From GCA-003244245 sp963823755 (GTDB taxonomy: Bacteria > Actinomycetota > Actinomycetes > Mycobacteriales > Pseudonocardiaceae), in the NCBI GenBank assembly GCA_963823755.1, contig CAWGMP010000017.1, positions 496,001 through 560,000 on the forward strand: DNA of 64,000 bases. The letters run 5' to 3'. The notes below the pieces were generated by a model. The model was not told where the DNA came from and ran no database searches. It worked only from the letters and a program-made list of their open reading frames with translations. Below are positions 7,987-15,993 of the stretch, one piece after another. A program made the position numbers and the translations under genes. How positions within the stretch are numbered: the first letter of the stretch is position 1; the number at the start of each line of letters is the position of its first letter.

Positions 7987-8820
7987 ATGGCTGCGATCCG
8001 GATCGGCGCGGTGGCCGCGAAGTTCGGCCGTGATCTCGACTTCGACCTGGCGCGGATCGCCACGCTGATCGAGCACGCCCGCCGGTCGCAGGTGTCGCTG
8101 CTGGTACTCCCGGACGCCGCGCTCGGCGGCTACCTCGGTGACCTGCGCAGACCCGATCCGACTGCCTTGCCGCCCGCGCTGGAGCTCGACGACCCGCACG
8201 TCCGCAAGGTGGCGTCGCTGGCTGCGGAGATGGTGGTGTGCTTCGGTTTCTGCGAAGCCGACGGGGATCGGCGCTACAACACCGCGCTGTGTGTGCATGG
8301 CGACGGGGTGCTGGGCAGCCATCGCAAAGTGCACCAGCCGGCCGGGGAGTCGATCGCGTATTCGGCGGGTGAGCGTTTCGGCGCATTCGACACCCCGGTG
8401 GGGCGGATCGGCATGTTAATCGACTACGACAAGACCTTCCCGGAATCGGGCCGCACCCTCACGCTCGATGGCGCCGACGTGCTGGCCTGCCTGTCGGCCT
8501 GGCCGACCAGCCTCACCAATCGCGCACCACGCATGGCGCAAGATCGCCAGGCTCGGCTCTTCGACCTCTACGACCAGGCCAGAGCGGCGGAGAACCAGGT
8601 CGTACTGGTCTCGTCCAACCAGACCGGTGTGCTGGGCGAACTGCGCTTCCTCGGGCAGGCGAAGGTGGTCGGCCCCGGCGGGGACATCCTGGCTCGCACC
8701 TGGGCCAAGGCCGGTATCGCGACGGCCGATCTCGACGTCTCCGCCGAGATCGCCAAGGCTCGCCGAGTACTGCGGCACCTCGACGAACGCAAACCCGGCG
8801 TCTACCGGGTCGGCCTGTGA
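7987..8820 (+). CDS. Nitrilase-fold paralogue lacking catalytic Cys and Glu (predicted pseudoenzyme)
   Basis: 277 aa, clearly a tandem copy of the preceding nitrilase with collinear sequence throughout. The catalytic Cys is replaced by Asp (GMLIDYDKTFPE against GMMICYDKAFPE), the Glu is Asp (LVLPDAALGGY), and only the Lys is kept (SHRKVHQP). The frame is intact and the rest is well conserved, so this is not ordinary decay. It may be a structural or regulatory subunit of a mixed nitrilase oligomer, or a ligand-binding protein. The stop codon lies inside attL of the integrative element. Confidence 0.85.
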   Translation: MAAIRIGAVAAKFGRDLDFDLARIATLIEHARRSQVSLLVLPDAALGGYLGDLRRPDPTALPPALELDDPHVRKVASLAAEMVVCFGFCEADGDRRYNTALCVHGDGVLGSHRKVHQPAGESIAYSAGERFGAFDTPVGRIGMLIDYDKTFPESGRTLTLDGADVLACLSAWPTSLTNRAPRMAQDRQARLFDLYDQARAAENQVVLVSSNQTGVLGELRFLGQAKVVGPGGDILARTWAKAGIATADLDVSAEIAKARRVLRHLDERKPGVYRVGL

Positions 8821-8861
8821 GTGCGTAACAGTGCCATAGCAGTATCCCATTTTGTTACCTA
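8817..8861 (+). other. attL, left end of the integrative element
   Basis: 45 bp that match 42109-42153 in inverted orientation at 38 of 45 positions. The outer 17 bp (GTGAGTGCGTAACAGTG, 8817-8833) are identical to the complement of the outer 17 bp of the right end and would be one half of the dyad attB. The inner ~24 bp ending TTGTTACCTA would be an attP arm. The predicted crossover dinucleotide is AT at 8836-8837. Such symmetry is expected for large serine integrases, whose attB and attP are each imperfect palindromes. Confidence 0.75.
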
Positions 8862-9221
8862 TTTGTCACCTGTGGGATCGAAGTGATCGCTGCTTCCGAG
8901 AGGTCGGGCAGGCCGCTGTAGGTCGATGGGTCAGGGTCTGTCGAGTTCGATGATGGTGCCGAATGGGTCGGGCGAGTCTGCCCGACCTTGGTGCATGGTG
9001 CGCAGCTAGAGGCTGTACATGATCGGAATCTTCAGCGCTGCCCAAGGTCCGTGCGCAGATAACAACCGGACATGCTCTCCACCTGCTACGCCGCTCAGTC
9101 GCCCCTCGGGAGCCACCAAGGATGTTCGATGAACCACGAGACGGGCGGACGATTTGCCCCAATCCTGTGGTCTACGGTGAGTCGTGGTAACCAGACGCCG
9201 ATCGTGGGCAAGGTGGATGAC
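8862..9221. other. Non-coding left end of the element with a hairpin
   Basis: No convincing gene. An 8-bp stem GGTCGGGC/GCCCGACC with a 6-nt loop (8966-8987) could be a terminator, but it has no T-tract. An SD-like AAGGTGG precedes the GTG at 9222. Confidence 0.4.
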
Positions 9222-9650
9222 GTGGATCCAGAACTGGCTGCATTGACGTCAACGGCGGCGACCACGGTAGTAAAGCTGCTGGCGACGACGGCGTGGGAGA
9301 AGGCTAAGAGCGCGATCGGCGGATTATGGCGTCGGGTGCATCGGGAGCGGGCCGAGACCGTGCAAGCGGAGCTGGAGGAGGCCCGTGCTGAGGTACTTGC
9401 TGTTCGGCAGGTCGGGGATGAGCAGGCCGAGCAGGCTCTGGTAGGGGAGTGGCAGGGCCGGCTGCGACGCTTGGTGGCTGCCGACCCGCAGCTGGCCGAT
9501 GAGTTGCGGCGGGTAATAGCGCAGTTGCATTCGGCGCTGGCTGACGCCGATCCCCAGCAGGATGCCACGATCACCATGCAGGCCACGGCGTTCGGCCACA
9601 GTCTGGTGAATCAAGCGGGCCGGGATCTGCACGTCACAACTGGGGAGTGA
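9222..9650 (+). CDS. Small helical partner protein of the TIR-WD40 gene, with QAGRD-type tail
   Basis: 142 aa from the GTG at 9222, chosen because of the SD and the V/M-DPEL N-terminus common in actinomycete homologues; longer starts are possible. Starts DPELAALTSTAATTVVKLL, continues with long amphipathic helices rich in Glu and Arg (possible coiled coil) and ends FGHSLVNQAGRDLHVTTGE. The VNQAGRDLHV tail recurs near the N-terminus of the next protein as MNQAARDLYP. Only 3 bp separate the two genes. No enzymatic motif. I infer an adaptor or regulatory subunit of the TIR effector. Confidence 0.6.
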   Translation: MDPELAALTSTAATTVVKLLATTAWEKAKSAIGGLWRRVHRERAETVQAELEEARAEVLAVRQVGDEQAEQALVGEWQGRLRRLVAADPQLADELRRVIAQLHSALADADPQQDATITMQATAFGHSLVNQAGRDLHVTTGE

Positions 9651-9653
9651 TCG

Positions 9654-11723
9654 ATGGATGCCTCCGGGGAGCGGCCCCCGGATGAGTCGATACCGCAGCC
9701 TGCGGGGGACCCTGTTCGCCTGGAAGCACAGGCTTCTGGTCAGGTCCGCATGAACCAAGCCGCCCGGGACCTGTACCCCCGCTACCGGGACGGTGTTCGT
9801 GGTGCGACGTCGGGATATGACGCATTCATCTCCTACAGCCACGCCCTGGACGGTGCCCTCGCACCGGCGCTGCAGATTGGGCTGGAGCGGTTTGCAAAAC
9901 CCTGGTATCGACCGCGGGCCCTGCGGGTCTTCCGGGACACCACGAACCTGTCTGCCAACCCAGGCCTGTGGTCCTCCATCGAGACGGCGTTAGCCTCCTC
10001 GACCTGGCTGGTGCTGATGGCCTCGCCGGAGGCGGCACGATCACCGTGGGTTAACCGCGAGGTCGCGTGGTGGCTGGCGAACAAGTCGCCGCAGCGGTTG
10101 CTCGTGGTGCTCACCGAGGGCGAGTTCGCCTGGGCCGATGACGCCGGACACGGTGACGGGGCGACAGCGGCTCTGCCACCCGCGCTGCGCGGCGCCTTCG
10201 TCGAGGAACCGCGCTGGGTGGACCTGCGCTGGTTGCACGACGTGGACCAGGTGGATCAGTCCAACCCCCGGTTGCGGGAATGTGTGGCCGACGTCGCCGC
10301 GGCCGTGCGTGAGGTTCCCAAGGACGATCTGGTAGGTGAGCACATCCGCCAGCACCGCCGCACCATGCGGCTGGCTCGTGGTGGCGTTGCCACCTTGGCA
10401 GTGCTGTTGATCGCGGCGCTCGTGGCTGCGGTCGTCGCCGTCCAACAACGCGCCACCGCGCAAGCACAGCGTGACGACGCCGTCCTCCGACAAGTCAGCG
10501 GCGACGCCACTCGATTGCGGGGCACCGACCAGTCCCTCGCCGCTAAACTCTCCCTCGTCGTCTACCGCATGCGACAGATTCCGGATATCTATACCCGTGA
10601 CCCGGATGTCTACCTGGGACTGGTCGCTGGCGCATACACACCACTGACCACCCTCGGTTCCGACCATGTCACGTCGATGGCATATAGTCCTGACGGTCGT
10701 ATTCTTGCCATCGCCAGCGCCAGTGGCTACGGCCCCGAAATCAACGGCACGATCCGGCTGTGGAACGTCACCGACTCTGCTCATCCCACGCTCTCAGGCC
10801 AACTAACCGCTGCCAGTTACGTCGAGTCGATGGCATTCAGTCCGGATGGTCGTACCCTGGCCAGTGGCAACAGCAACCCCAAAGGTGACGGCACGATCCA
10901 ACTATGGAATGCCACCGACCCCACCCACCCCACAGCCCTGGGTCCACCCCTCACCGCCGCCGCCAATTGCCCCGATAACATCGATGGCGCCTACAATTAC
11001 TGTGTCATCTTCTCGATGGCATACAGTCCCGACGGCCGTACACTCGCTAGCGGCAACGGCGAGGGCACAATCTGGCTGTGGAATGTCACCGACCCCGCCC
11101 ACCCCACGCCCCTACCCCAATTGACCGGCCACATCGCCCACATCAATTCGGTGGCGTTTAGCCCCGACGGCCGCACCCTCGCCAGCGGCGGCGTCGACCA
11201 GACGGTCCGGCTGTGGAATGTCACCGACCCCGCCCACCCCACACCCTTAGCCCAACTGACGAAACCCGGCTATGTCACCTCGGTGGTGTTCAACCCGGAC
11301 GGCCGCACCCTCGCCAGCGGCGGCATCGAACCGACGATCCGGCTGTGGAATGTCACCGACCCCGCCCACCCCACGCCCCTGCCCCAACTGACTGGTCACC
11401 CCGAATCCGCCACTTCGGTAGCGTTCAGCCCCGACCGCCACACTCTCGCCAGCTCCGGCCGCGATGCGATCCGGCTCTGGAACGTTACCGATCCGACCCA
11501 TCCGGCTCCTCTGGGCGAACTCACCATCCAGAATGACGTCATCGGCCCAGTGGTATTCAGCCCCGACGGCCGAACCCTCACCAGCGCCGGCAACACGGTG
11601 GGGCTGTGGGAAATGAACCTCGACCAAGCCATCCGAAGGATCTGCGCCACGAGCGGCAACCTCACCCGCCAGCAATGGCAGCAGTACATCCCCGACCTTC
11701 CCTACAACCCGCCCTGTACCTAA
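9654..11723 (+). CDS. TIR - transmembrane - seven-repeat WD40 protein
   Basis: 689 aa. GGGGAG precedes the ATG. Residues ~25-45 carry the QAARDLYP motif. ~50-165 is a TIR domain (YDAFISYSHALDG, LRVFRDTTNLSANPGLW, VLMASPEAARSPWVNREV). The position usually held by Glu in GExW-type TIR NADases is Gly (NPGLW), so NADase activity is uncertain, though a Glu follows in SIETAL. ~240-262 is a hydrophobic helix (VATLAVLLIAALVAAVVAV), then a helical DPxLA-type segment and seven WD40 repeats with SPDGRTLASG and LWNVTD signatures. The C-terminus (RICATSG...QWQQYIPDLPYNPPC) is shared with the TIR-STAND proteins below. Likely a membrane-bound sensor-effector of a defence system. Confidence 0.83.
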   Translation: MDASGERPPDESIPQPAGDPVRLEAQASGQVRMNQAARDLYPRYRDGVRGATSGYDAFISYSHALDGALAPALQIGLERFAKPWYRPRALRVFRDTTNLSANPGLWSSIETALASSTWLVLMASPEAARSPWVNREVAWWLANKSPQRLLVVLTEGEFAWADDAGHGDGATAALPPALRGAFVEEPRWVDLRWLHDVDQVDQSNPRLRECVADVAAAVREVPKDDLVGEHIRQHRRTMRLARGGVATLAVLLIAALVAAVVAVQQRATAQAQRDDAVLRQVSGDATRLRGTDQSLAAKLSLVVYRMRQIPDIYTRDPDVYLGLVAGAYTPLTTLGSDHVTSMAYSPDGRILAIASASGYGPEINGTIRLWNVTDSAHPTLSGQLTAASYVESMAFSPDGRTLASGNSNPKGDGTIQLWNATDPTHPTALGPPLTAAANCPDNIDGAYNYCVIFSMAYSPDGRTLASGNGEGTIWLWNVTDPAHPTPLPQLTGHIAHINSVAFSPDGRTLASGGVDQTVRLWNVTDPAHPTPLAQLTKPGYVTSVVFNPDGRTLASGGIEPTIRLWNVTDPAHPTPLPQLTGHPESATSVAFSPDRHTLASSGRDAIRLWNVTDPTHPAPLGELTIQNDVIGPVVFSPDGRTLTSAGNTVGLWEMNLDQAIRRICATSGNLTRQQWQQYIPDLPYNPPCT

Positions 11724-11724
11724 C

Positions 11725-12373
11725 TAAGTCAATGAGTTTTATGCAAAAGCCTCCTTGAAGAAGTACAGGCCGATGGCGGCCCGAAACGAAGACAAGAAGG
11801 TCTTCAGTGGCCTTCTGTAATCCGTGAAGAGAATCCGCCATACCTTCAGGTTGGCGACCGCTCGCTCGACGGGCGCACGCAGCGAGCTGATCTGGTTATT
11901 GTAATCATGCTCGCTCATGGACAGGTCACGGCTTTCGGCTTGCGAACCGGAGTGATGATGTAATCAGGTCCGATGAATCCCTTGTCGCCGATCACATCGC
12001 CTGCCAGCTTGAGGATCATCTCGCACTCCGATCCGGTCAGTTTGGCCATGTCGTGCTGGTTGCCCGCAACCGGCTCGGACACGAAGGTGACACGGCCGGT
12101 GAGATTCGTGACGATCAGCGACCCGTGCCCGGTTGTCTTGTATTTCCCAGCCCACAGCTCACGCTCGCCGGCCCAGGACCAGCACGGCCATAACGTGCCG
12201 TCGACCAGGGCGATCGCGCCCCTGGTGGCCTCCGCTGCCTCCTCCGCAGATGGCCTGAACTCCGTGGTAGCCTGATCGATCAGCGGCGTCAGGAACGTGA
12301 TGTACCGCGAGATTGTGGACTGATCCACATCGAAGATCCCCGCCCACACCTCCTCGATGATGTTGCAACATCA
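11725..12373 (-). pseudogene. IS5-type transposase remnant (DDE_Tnp_4)
   Basis: Minus strand. FDVDQSTISRYITFLTPLI, ALVDGTLWPCWSW (first Asp), GDKGFIG (second Asp) and, in another frame downstream, VERAVANLKVWRILFTDYRR...AAIGLYFF are the order of an IS5/ISL2-like transposase. The frame is broken near 11915 and the N-terminus is absent, ending at a 16-bp palindrome TGATGTTGCAACATCA (12358-12373). No second terminal repeat was found. Inactive copy, related to but distinct from the IS at 29.2 kb. Confidence 0.7.
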
Positions 12374-13198
12374 ATAGCTCTCGGGCTATATCCAGGACAG
12401 CCGAATGCGCCCAATAATTTTAGCTGGCTAGGTTTCGTGGTCACCTGTATTTTCCCTGGCCAGGCCCGGTGGCGCTCTCGGGGCCGTCCTAACAAGCCCT
12501 ACCTCACCTTGATCACTTCATCTGACGAACCGGGCGATTACGTCGAGGGTTCTTCCTCATAGCGGGAAGCGCCGACCTTCTGATTTTCAGGGCTGAGGAT
12601 GCGAGTCCACCAAGCCCCGCCCGCGTCCGTGACCTGTGTCGCAGCACTGATCCGAACGCCGCTGAACGCGGACGAACGCATGCGGATGAGACCAAAGACG
12701 AGACCACCAGGACTCCTGTTGCCCCGCCGAGACCTTCGCCCGTGGTGGCGTGGGAGATGCGGCGAGCCCCGAATCTCATTACACCGGTACGTCTACCTCA
12801 TCACCCTTGATCGCGTCGGTCCGGTGTGGACAATGTCGGTCCAAGGGAACGGCGGACCTGCGACCTAGCGATTACCAGATGTTACTACCGGACAGTGCCG
12901 ATCATTCCTGGATATCCCTTTTGACCAGTGCAGACGTTTCTGATTGGTGCGTGCTGGTGCTGGATGTTGGCGGTTGTTTCGGGTAGGTAAAGGGTGGAGG
13001 TGATCATGGTGGCCGTCTTGCAGGCAGGCGAGTGCCGAACTGGAGATTCGGTCGCGTTAGCAAGCTTGCCTTGGAGAGCCCCCGGCCAGGGCGCCAGGTG
13101 AGAGGAGCACCCGACGTGCTCTGTCCCCTGAGCTACGAGGGCCTAGGGTGTACGTTTGCCCAGCGTGGCCGCGCTTATCGGGCGGCCTGTTCACCTTC
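12374..13198. other. Gene-poor stretch
   Basis: About 825 bp without a frame that resembles any protein I recognise; the open frames are short and lack SD sequences. Probably debris between the IS remnant and the restriction-like operon. Confidence 0.4.
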
Positions 13199-13266
13199 AA
13201 CTGTACTGCGTTTTGCAGTACAGTTGAAACCTAGGCTTGATTTCGTGCTGCAAGTTGCAGTACAGT
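13199..13266 (+). promoter_or_regulatory. Operators of the RHH/GmrSD-like operon
   Basis: A perfect 11-bp inverted repeat AACTGTACTGC/GCAGTACAGTT with a 5-bp spacer (13199-13225), and a second weaker dyad CTGCAA-G-TTGCAG (13248-13260) running into a third GCAGTACAGT half-site (13257-13266), 6 bp before the GTG at 13273. Shared half-sites upstream of an RHH gene point to autorepression of the operon. Confidence 0.6.
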
Positions 13267-13272
13267 ACGGGC

Positions 13273-13473
13273 GTGGCGAAGGCGCGGGTACTTCAGATCA
13301 GGCTAACCGACGAAGAGAAGCAGGGGTTCCAGGCGGCCGCGAACCTAGCCGGCATTCCGATGTCGTCTTGGGTAAGGGAGCGGTTGCGGCTCGCGGCGAT
13401 CCGAGACCTCGAAAGTGCCGGCCAGAAGATCCCGTTCGTGGCGCCCGTCTCGTTGAGTGACCGGGATGGCTAA
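13273..13473 (+). CDS. Ribbon-helix-helix repressor
   Basis: 66 aa from the GTG at 13273; a longer ATG frame would start inside the operator. RVLQIRLTDEEKQGFQAAAN forms the DNA-contacting strand and first helix, GIPMSSWVRERLRLAAI the second helix, as in Arc/CopG proteins. Its last codons overlap the start of the nuclease gene. Probably represses the operon through the GCAGTACAGT sites; it could also act as an antidote, but nothing in the sequence shows this. Confidence 0.7.
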   Translation: MAKARVLQIRLTDEEKQGFQAAANLAGIPMSSWVRERLRLAAIRDLESAGQKIPFVAPVSLSDRDG

Positions 13474-15190
13474 GACCAAGAGCCAGATCGCTTTCGAGGA
13501 ACTCGGGCTCGGGAGCGTCCTGAGAACGTATCGCCTGCACGTCCCTCCGAACCAGCGGGAGTACGCATGGACCGACCGAGAAGTCACACAGCTGCTTCAA
13601 GACTTTGCGAAGGCTATCAACGATGACGGGCCCTACTTCCTTGGCACCATCGTCACCATCCCGCGCGGCGACGATGGGGGCCTGGAGGTCGTAGACGGCC
13701 AGCAGCGGCTCGCGACTACCGCACTGCTGCTCGTGGCGATCCGCGACTACCTGTCCAGCAAGCACGAAGACGTTCTGGTCGAGTCCATCAACAACGAGTT
13801 CCTTACCGGCATCGACCGCAGCAGGCGGGTCCGAAATCCGAAACTGAGGCTGAACCTCGATGACAACGAGCTGTTCAGCCATATCGTGGCCGGCAATGGT
13901 GACGATCCCAAACCGCTACGCAGCTCGCATCACCGGCTGCTGGAGGCCTGCGAAGAAGCCCGAAAGCACGTCCGCAAACTCGTTGCCCCGCTGGGTGAGA
14001 AAGAGCACGGCGACTTCCTGAACCGCTGGCTCTCGTTCATCGAGCATCGAGCGCTGATCGTCCTGCTGAAGGTCCCGAACGACGCAGACGCCTACAAAAT
14101 GTTCGAAACCCTCAACGACCGAGGCCTTCGTACGTCGCAAGCCGATCTCATCAAAAACCACCTCTTCAGCCGCTCAGGCGACCGGATCGCAGAGGTTCAG
14201 AACCGCTGGTCGCTTATGCGAGGGGCACTGGAGACCTCCGACGAAGACGACATCACGATTAACTTCCTCCGGCACGCGCTGATCGTCCTGAGGGGTCCAC
14301 TGCGCGAGGCAGACGTCTACGACAGGGTTCAGGACGTCGCCAAATCAGAGCAGACGACCGTGAGCTTCGCTTCCACGCTGGAGAACCTTGCGAACGTCTA
14401 CGTCGCGACCTTCAACCCCGAACATGAGCGCTGGAATGCCTACCCACCGGCGGCGCGGCGAGCCATCGAGGTCTTCAACCTCTTCAAGATCCGGCCAATG
14501 CGACCGCTGATCCTCGCGGTCGCGGCGAAGATGGAGGAGAAGGAGACCTCGCGCTCATTCGAGTTCCTGATCTCGCTTGGAGTGCGGCTCGTCATCGCGG
14601 CGAACACGCGAAGCGGCTCGGTTGAGATTCCGTTGGCCCTTGCCGCCAAGGAGGTGTTCGAGGGCACCATCGAGACCGCCGACGAACTCCAGAGGAACCT
14701 CTCGGCGCTCACTCCCACGGACCCAGAATTCCAGACGGCGTTCGAGACCGCGAAGGTGTCTAACGCGCGGCTCGCACGCTACTACCTCCGGTCGCTGGAG
14801 ATGTCCGCGAAGCACGAAACCGAGCCGTGGTTCGTCCCGCACGATGACCAGCTGGTCATCAACTTGGAACACGTCCTGCCGCGAAGGCCGGACGGCAACT
14901 GGCCGGGCTTCAGCGAAGAGAATGTGCGCCAGTACACAACGCGCTTGGGCAACCTCGCGCTGCTGCGGGCGAGCAACAACTCAAACCTCAAGAGCCAAGG
15001 GTTCGCTGCAAAGCGGCAAACGTACAGCGGTTCACCCTACGTTCTGACCAGCCAGATTGGTGATGTCGATGGCTGGACACCTGAGGCAATCGCTCACCGC
15101 CAGAAGCAGCTGGCATCCCTCGCTGTGAAGACATGGCCGACGAAGCTACGACAGTCGAACAAGAACCAAAGAAGCGGCGTCTCAATCTGA
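13466..15190 (+). CDS. DUF262-DUF1524 protein, GmrSD-like type IV restriction endonuclease
   Basis: 574 aa from the ATG at 13466 (an in-frame GTG lies at 13457). N-terminal DUF262: VPPNQREYAW and VVDGQQRLATTALLL, the ParB-like nucleotide-dependent module with its DGQQR signature. C-terminal DUF1524 nuclease: LEHVLPRRPDGNWPGF (His-x-x-Pro type), RLGNLALLRASNNSN and GFAAKRQTYSGS. The fused arrangement is that of GmrSD, BrxU and SspE relatives, which cut phage DNA with modified bases. Overlap with the RHH gene makes a two-gene repressor-nuclease operon. The DNA modification recognised cannot be predicted. Confidence 0.83.
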   Translation: MAKTKSQIAFEELGLGSVLRTYRLHVPPNQREYAWTDREVTQLLQDFAKAINDDGPYFLGTIVTIPRGDDGGLEVVDGQQRLATTALLLVAIRDYLSSKHEDVLVESINNEFLTGIDRSRRVRNPKLRLNLDDNELFSHIVAGNGDDPKPLRSSHHRLLEACEEARKHVRKLVAPLGEKEHGDFLNRWLSFIEHRALIVLLKVPNDADAYKMFETLNDRGLRTSQADLIKNHLFSRSGDRIAEVQNRWSLMRGALETSDEDDITINFLRHALIVLRGPLREADVYDRVQDVAKSEQTTVSFASTLENLANVYVATFNPEHERWNAYPPAARRAIEVFNLFKIRPMRPLILAVAAKMEEKETSRSFEFLISLGVRLVIAANTRSGSVEIPLALAAKEVFEGTIETADELQRNLSALTPTDPEFQTAFETAKVSNARLARYYLRSLEMSAKHETEPWFVPHDDQLVINLEHVLPRRPDGNWPGFSEENVRQYTTRLGNLALLRASNNSNLKSQGFAAKRQTYSGSPYVLTSQIGDVDGWTPEAIAHRQKQLASLAVKTWPTKLRQSNKNQRSGVSI

Positions 15191-15430
15191 ACCAACTGGC
15201 GTGCAAAATCATTGAGAGAAGACCGCGGGTAGAATCAAGATAGGTTGGAGGCGAATTTCTTGTCGGAGCGAGAGAACGTTTTTTCCTGTTGACATGTAGT
15301 GTCCAGCAGGAACCCTTGCCGTGGCGTGTCATCGACATTGAAATTCAGCCAACTGCCCTTGCTCAAGTCGTAGGCGCTGATGGTAAGCCGCTGGATTTCG
15401 GTCAGGACGCCGAGACAGACCTTAGTTCGT
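15191..15430. other. Intergenic DNA
   Basis: 240 bp with no supported gene between the GmrSD-like gene and the tRNA fragment. Confidence 0.4.
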
Positions 15431-15476
15431 AAGCGCGACGGGAATCGAACCCGCATGGCCAGCTTGGAAGGCTGAG
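15431..15476 (-). pseudogene. 3' half of a tRNA-Gly(TCC)-like gene
   Basis: Read on the minus strand this gives the anticodon arm (TCAGC-CTTCCAA-GCTGG, anticodon TCC), a 5-nt variable loop, a perfect T-arm (CGGG-TTCGATT-CCCG) and the acceptor 3' strand CGCGCTTA. The 5' half (acceptor and D arm) is absent upstream. A tRNA copy starting at the anticodon arm is the classic attachment core of tyrosine integrases, so this is probably an att scar. Confidence 0.65.
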
Positions 15477-15617
15477 CCTAACGTGCGGTCAGGGGCCTCG
15501 TTCGGTGGTCGAGCCGGGTCACAGGTGCCCCGCTATTAACCGTGGTTGACCGATGCTTATGGCACGCTAATGGCACGGCGGGTATTAGCTTGCCGCAGGA
15601 TGGGAGAGGCGGGGAGG

Positions 15618-15756
15618 GGGTATCCCGTCGCGTCGGCGAGCTTGTCTCGGAGCGGTTCGGGGGGTAGGGGTCAAGATGGAGCACCCAGCGGCTGAACGAT
15701 CTTGACCCCTACCCCCCGAACCGCTACGCCTCCGGCGCCGACGCGACGGGATACCC
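15618..15756. repeat. Long near-perfect inverted repeat (two-segment hairpin)
   Basis: Outer arms 15618-15638 and 15736-15756 (GGGTATCCCGTCGCGTCGG...) pair over 21 bp. Inner arms 15651-15677 and 15699-15725 (GCGGTTCGGGGGGTAGGGG...) pair over 27 bp. A ~10-bp unpaired segment lies between them and the loop is 21 nt. Very GC-rich. Function unknown: an origin-like or transposon-end structure, or a strong bidirectional terminator. Confidence 0.75.
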
Positions 15757-15993
15757 ACTCCCCCAGGTGACCCACCACTATCCGTGCCCGGCCCTGGAGC
15801 CATCCTGGAGCGAGGCCCGCCGGAGGCACCTGTGTTTGATCTAGAGCTTGGGAATCTCACTACCGTGCCAGGTAATACCCACTGACCTGCGCTTGGTCTG
15901 GACCTTGGCGTGCCGCAGGTAACCGCTATTGACCCCTCGTTACAGCACGCAGACAGCACGACGGTGGAAGAGGCCAATTGCTGCCATTGGACG
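15757..15993. other. Intergenic DNA
   Basis: About 240 bp between the hairpin and the end of the TIR-STAND pseudogene; no gene seen. Confidence 0.35.
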
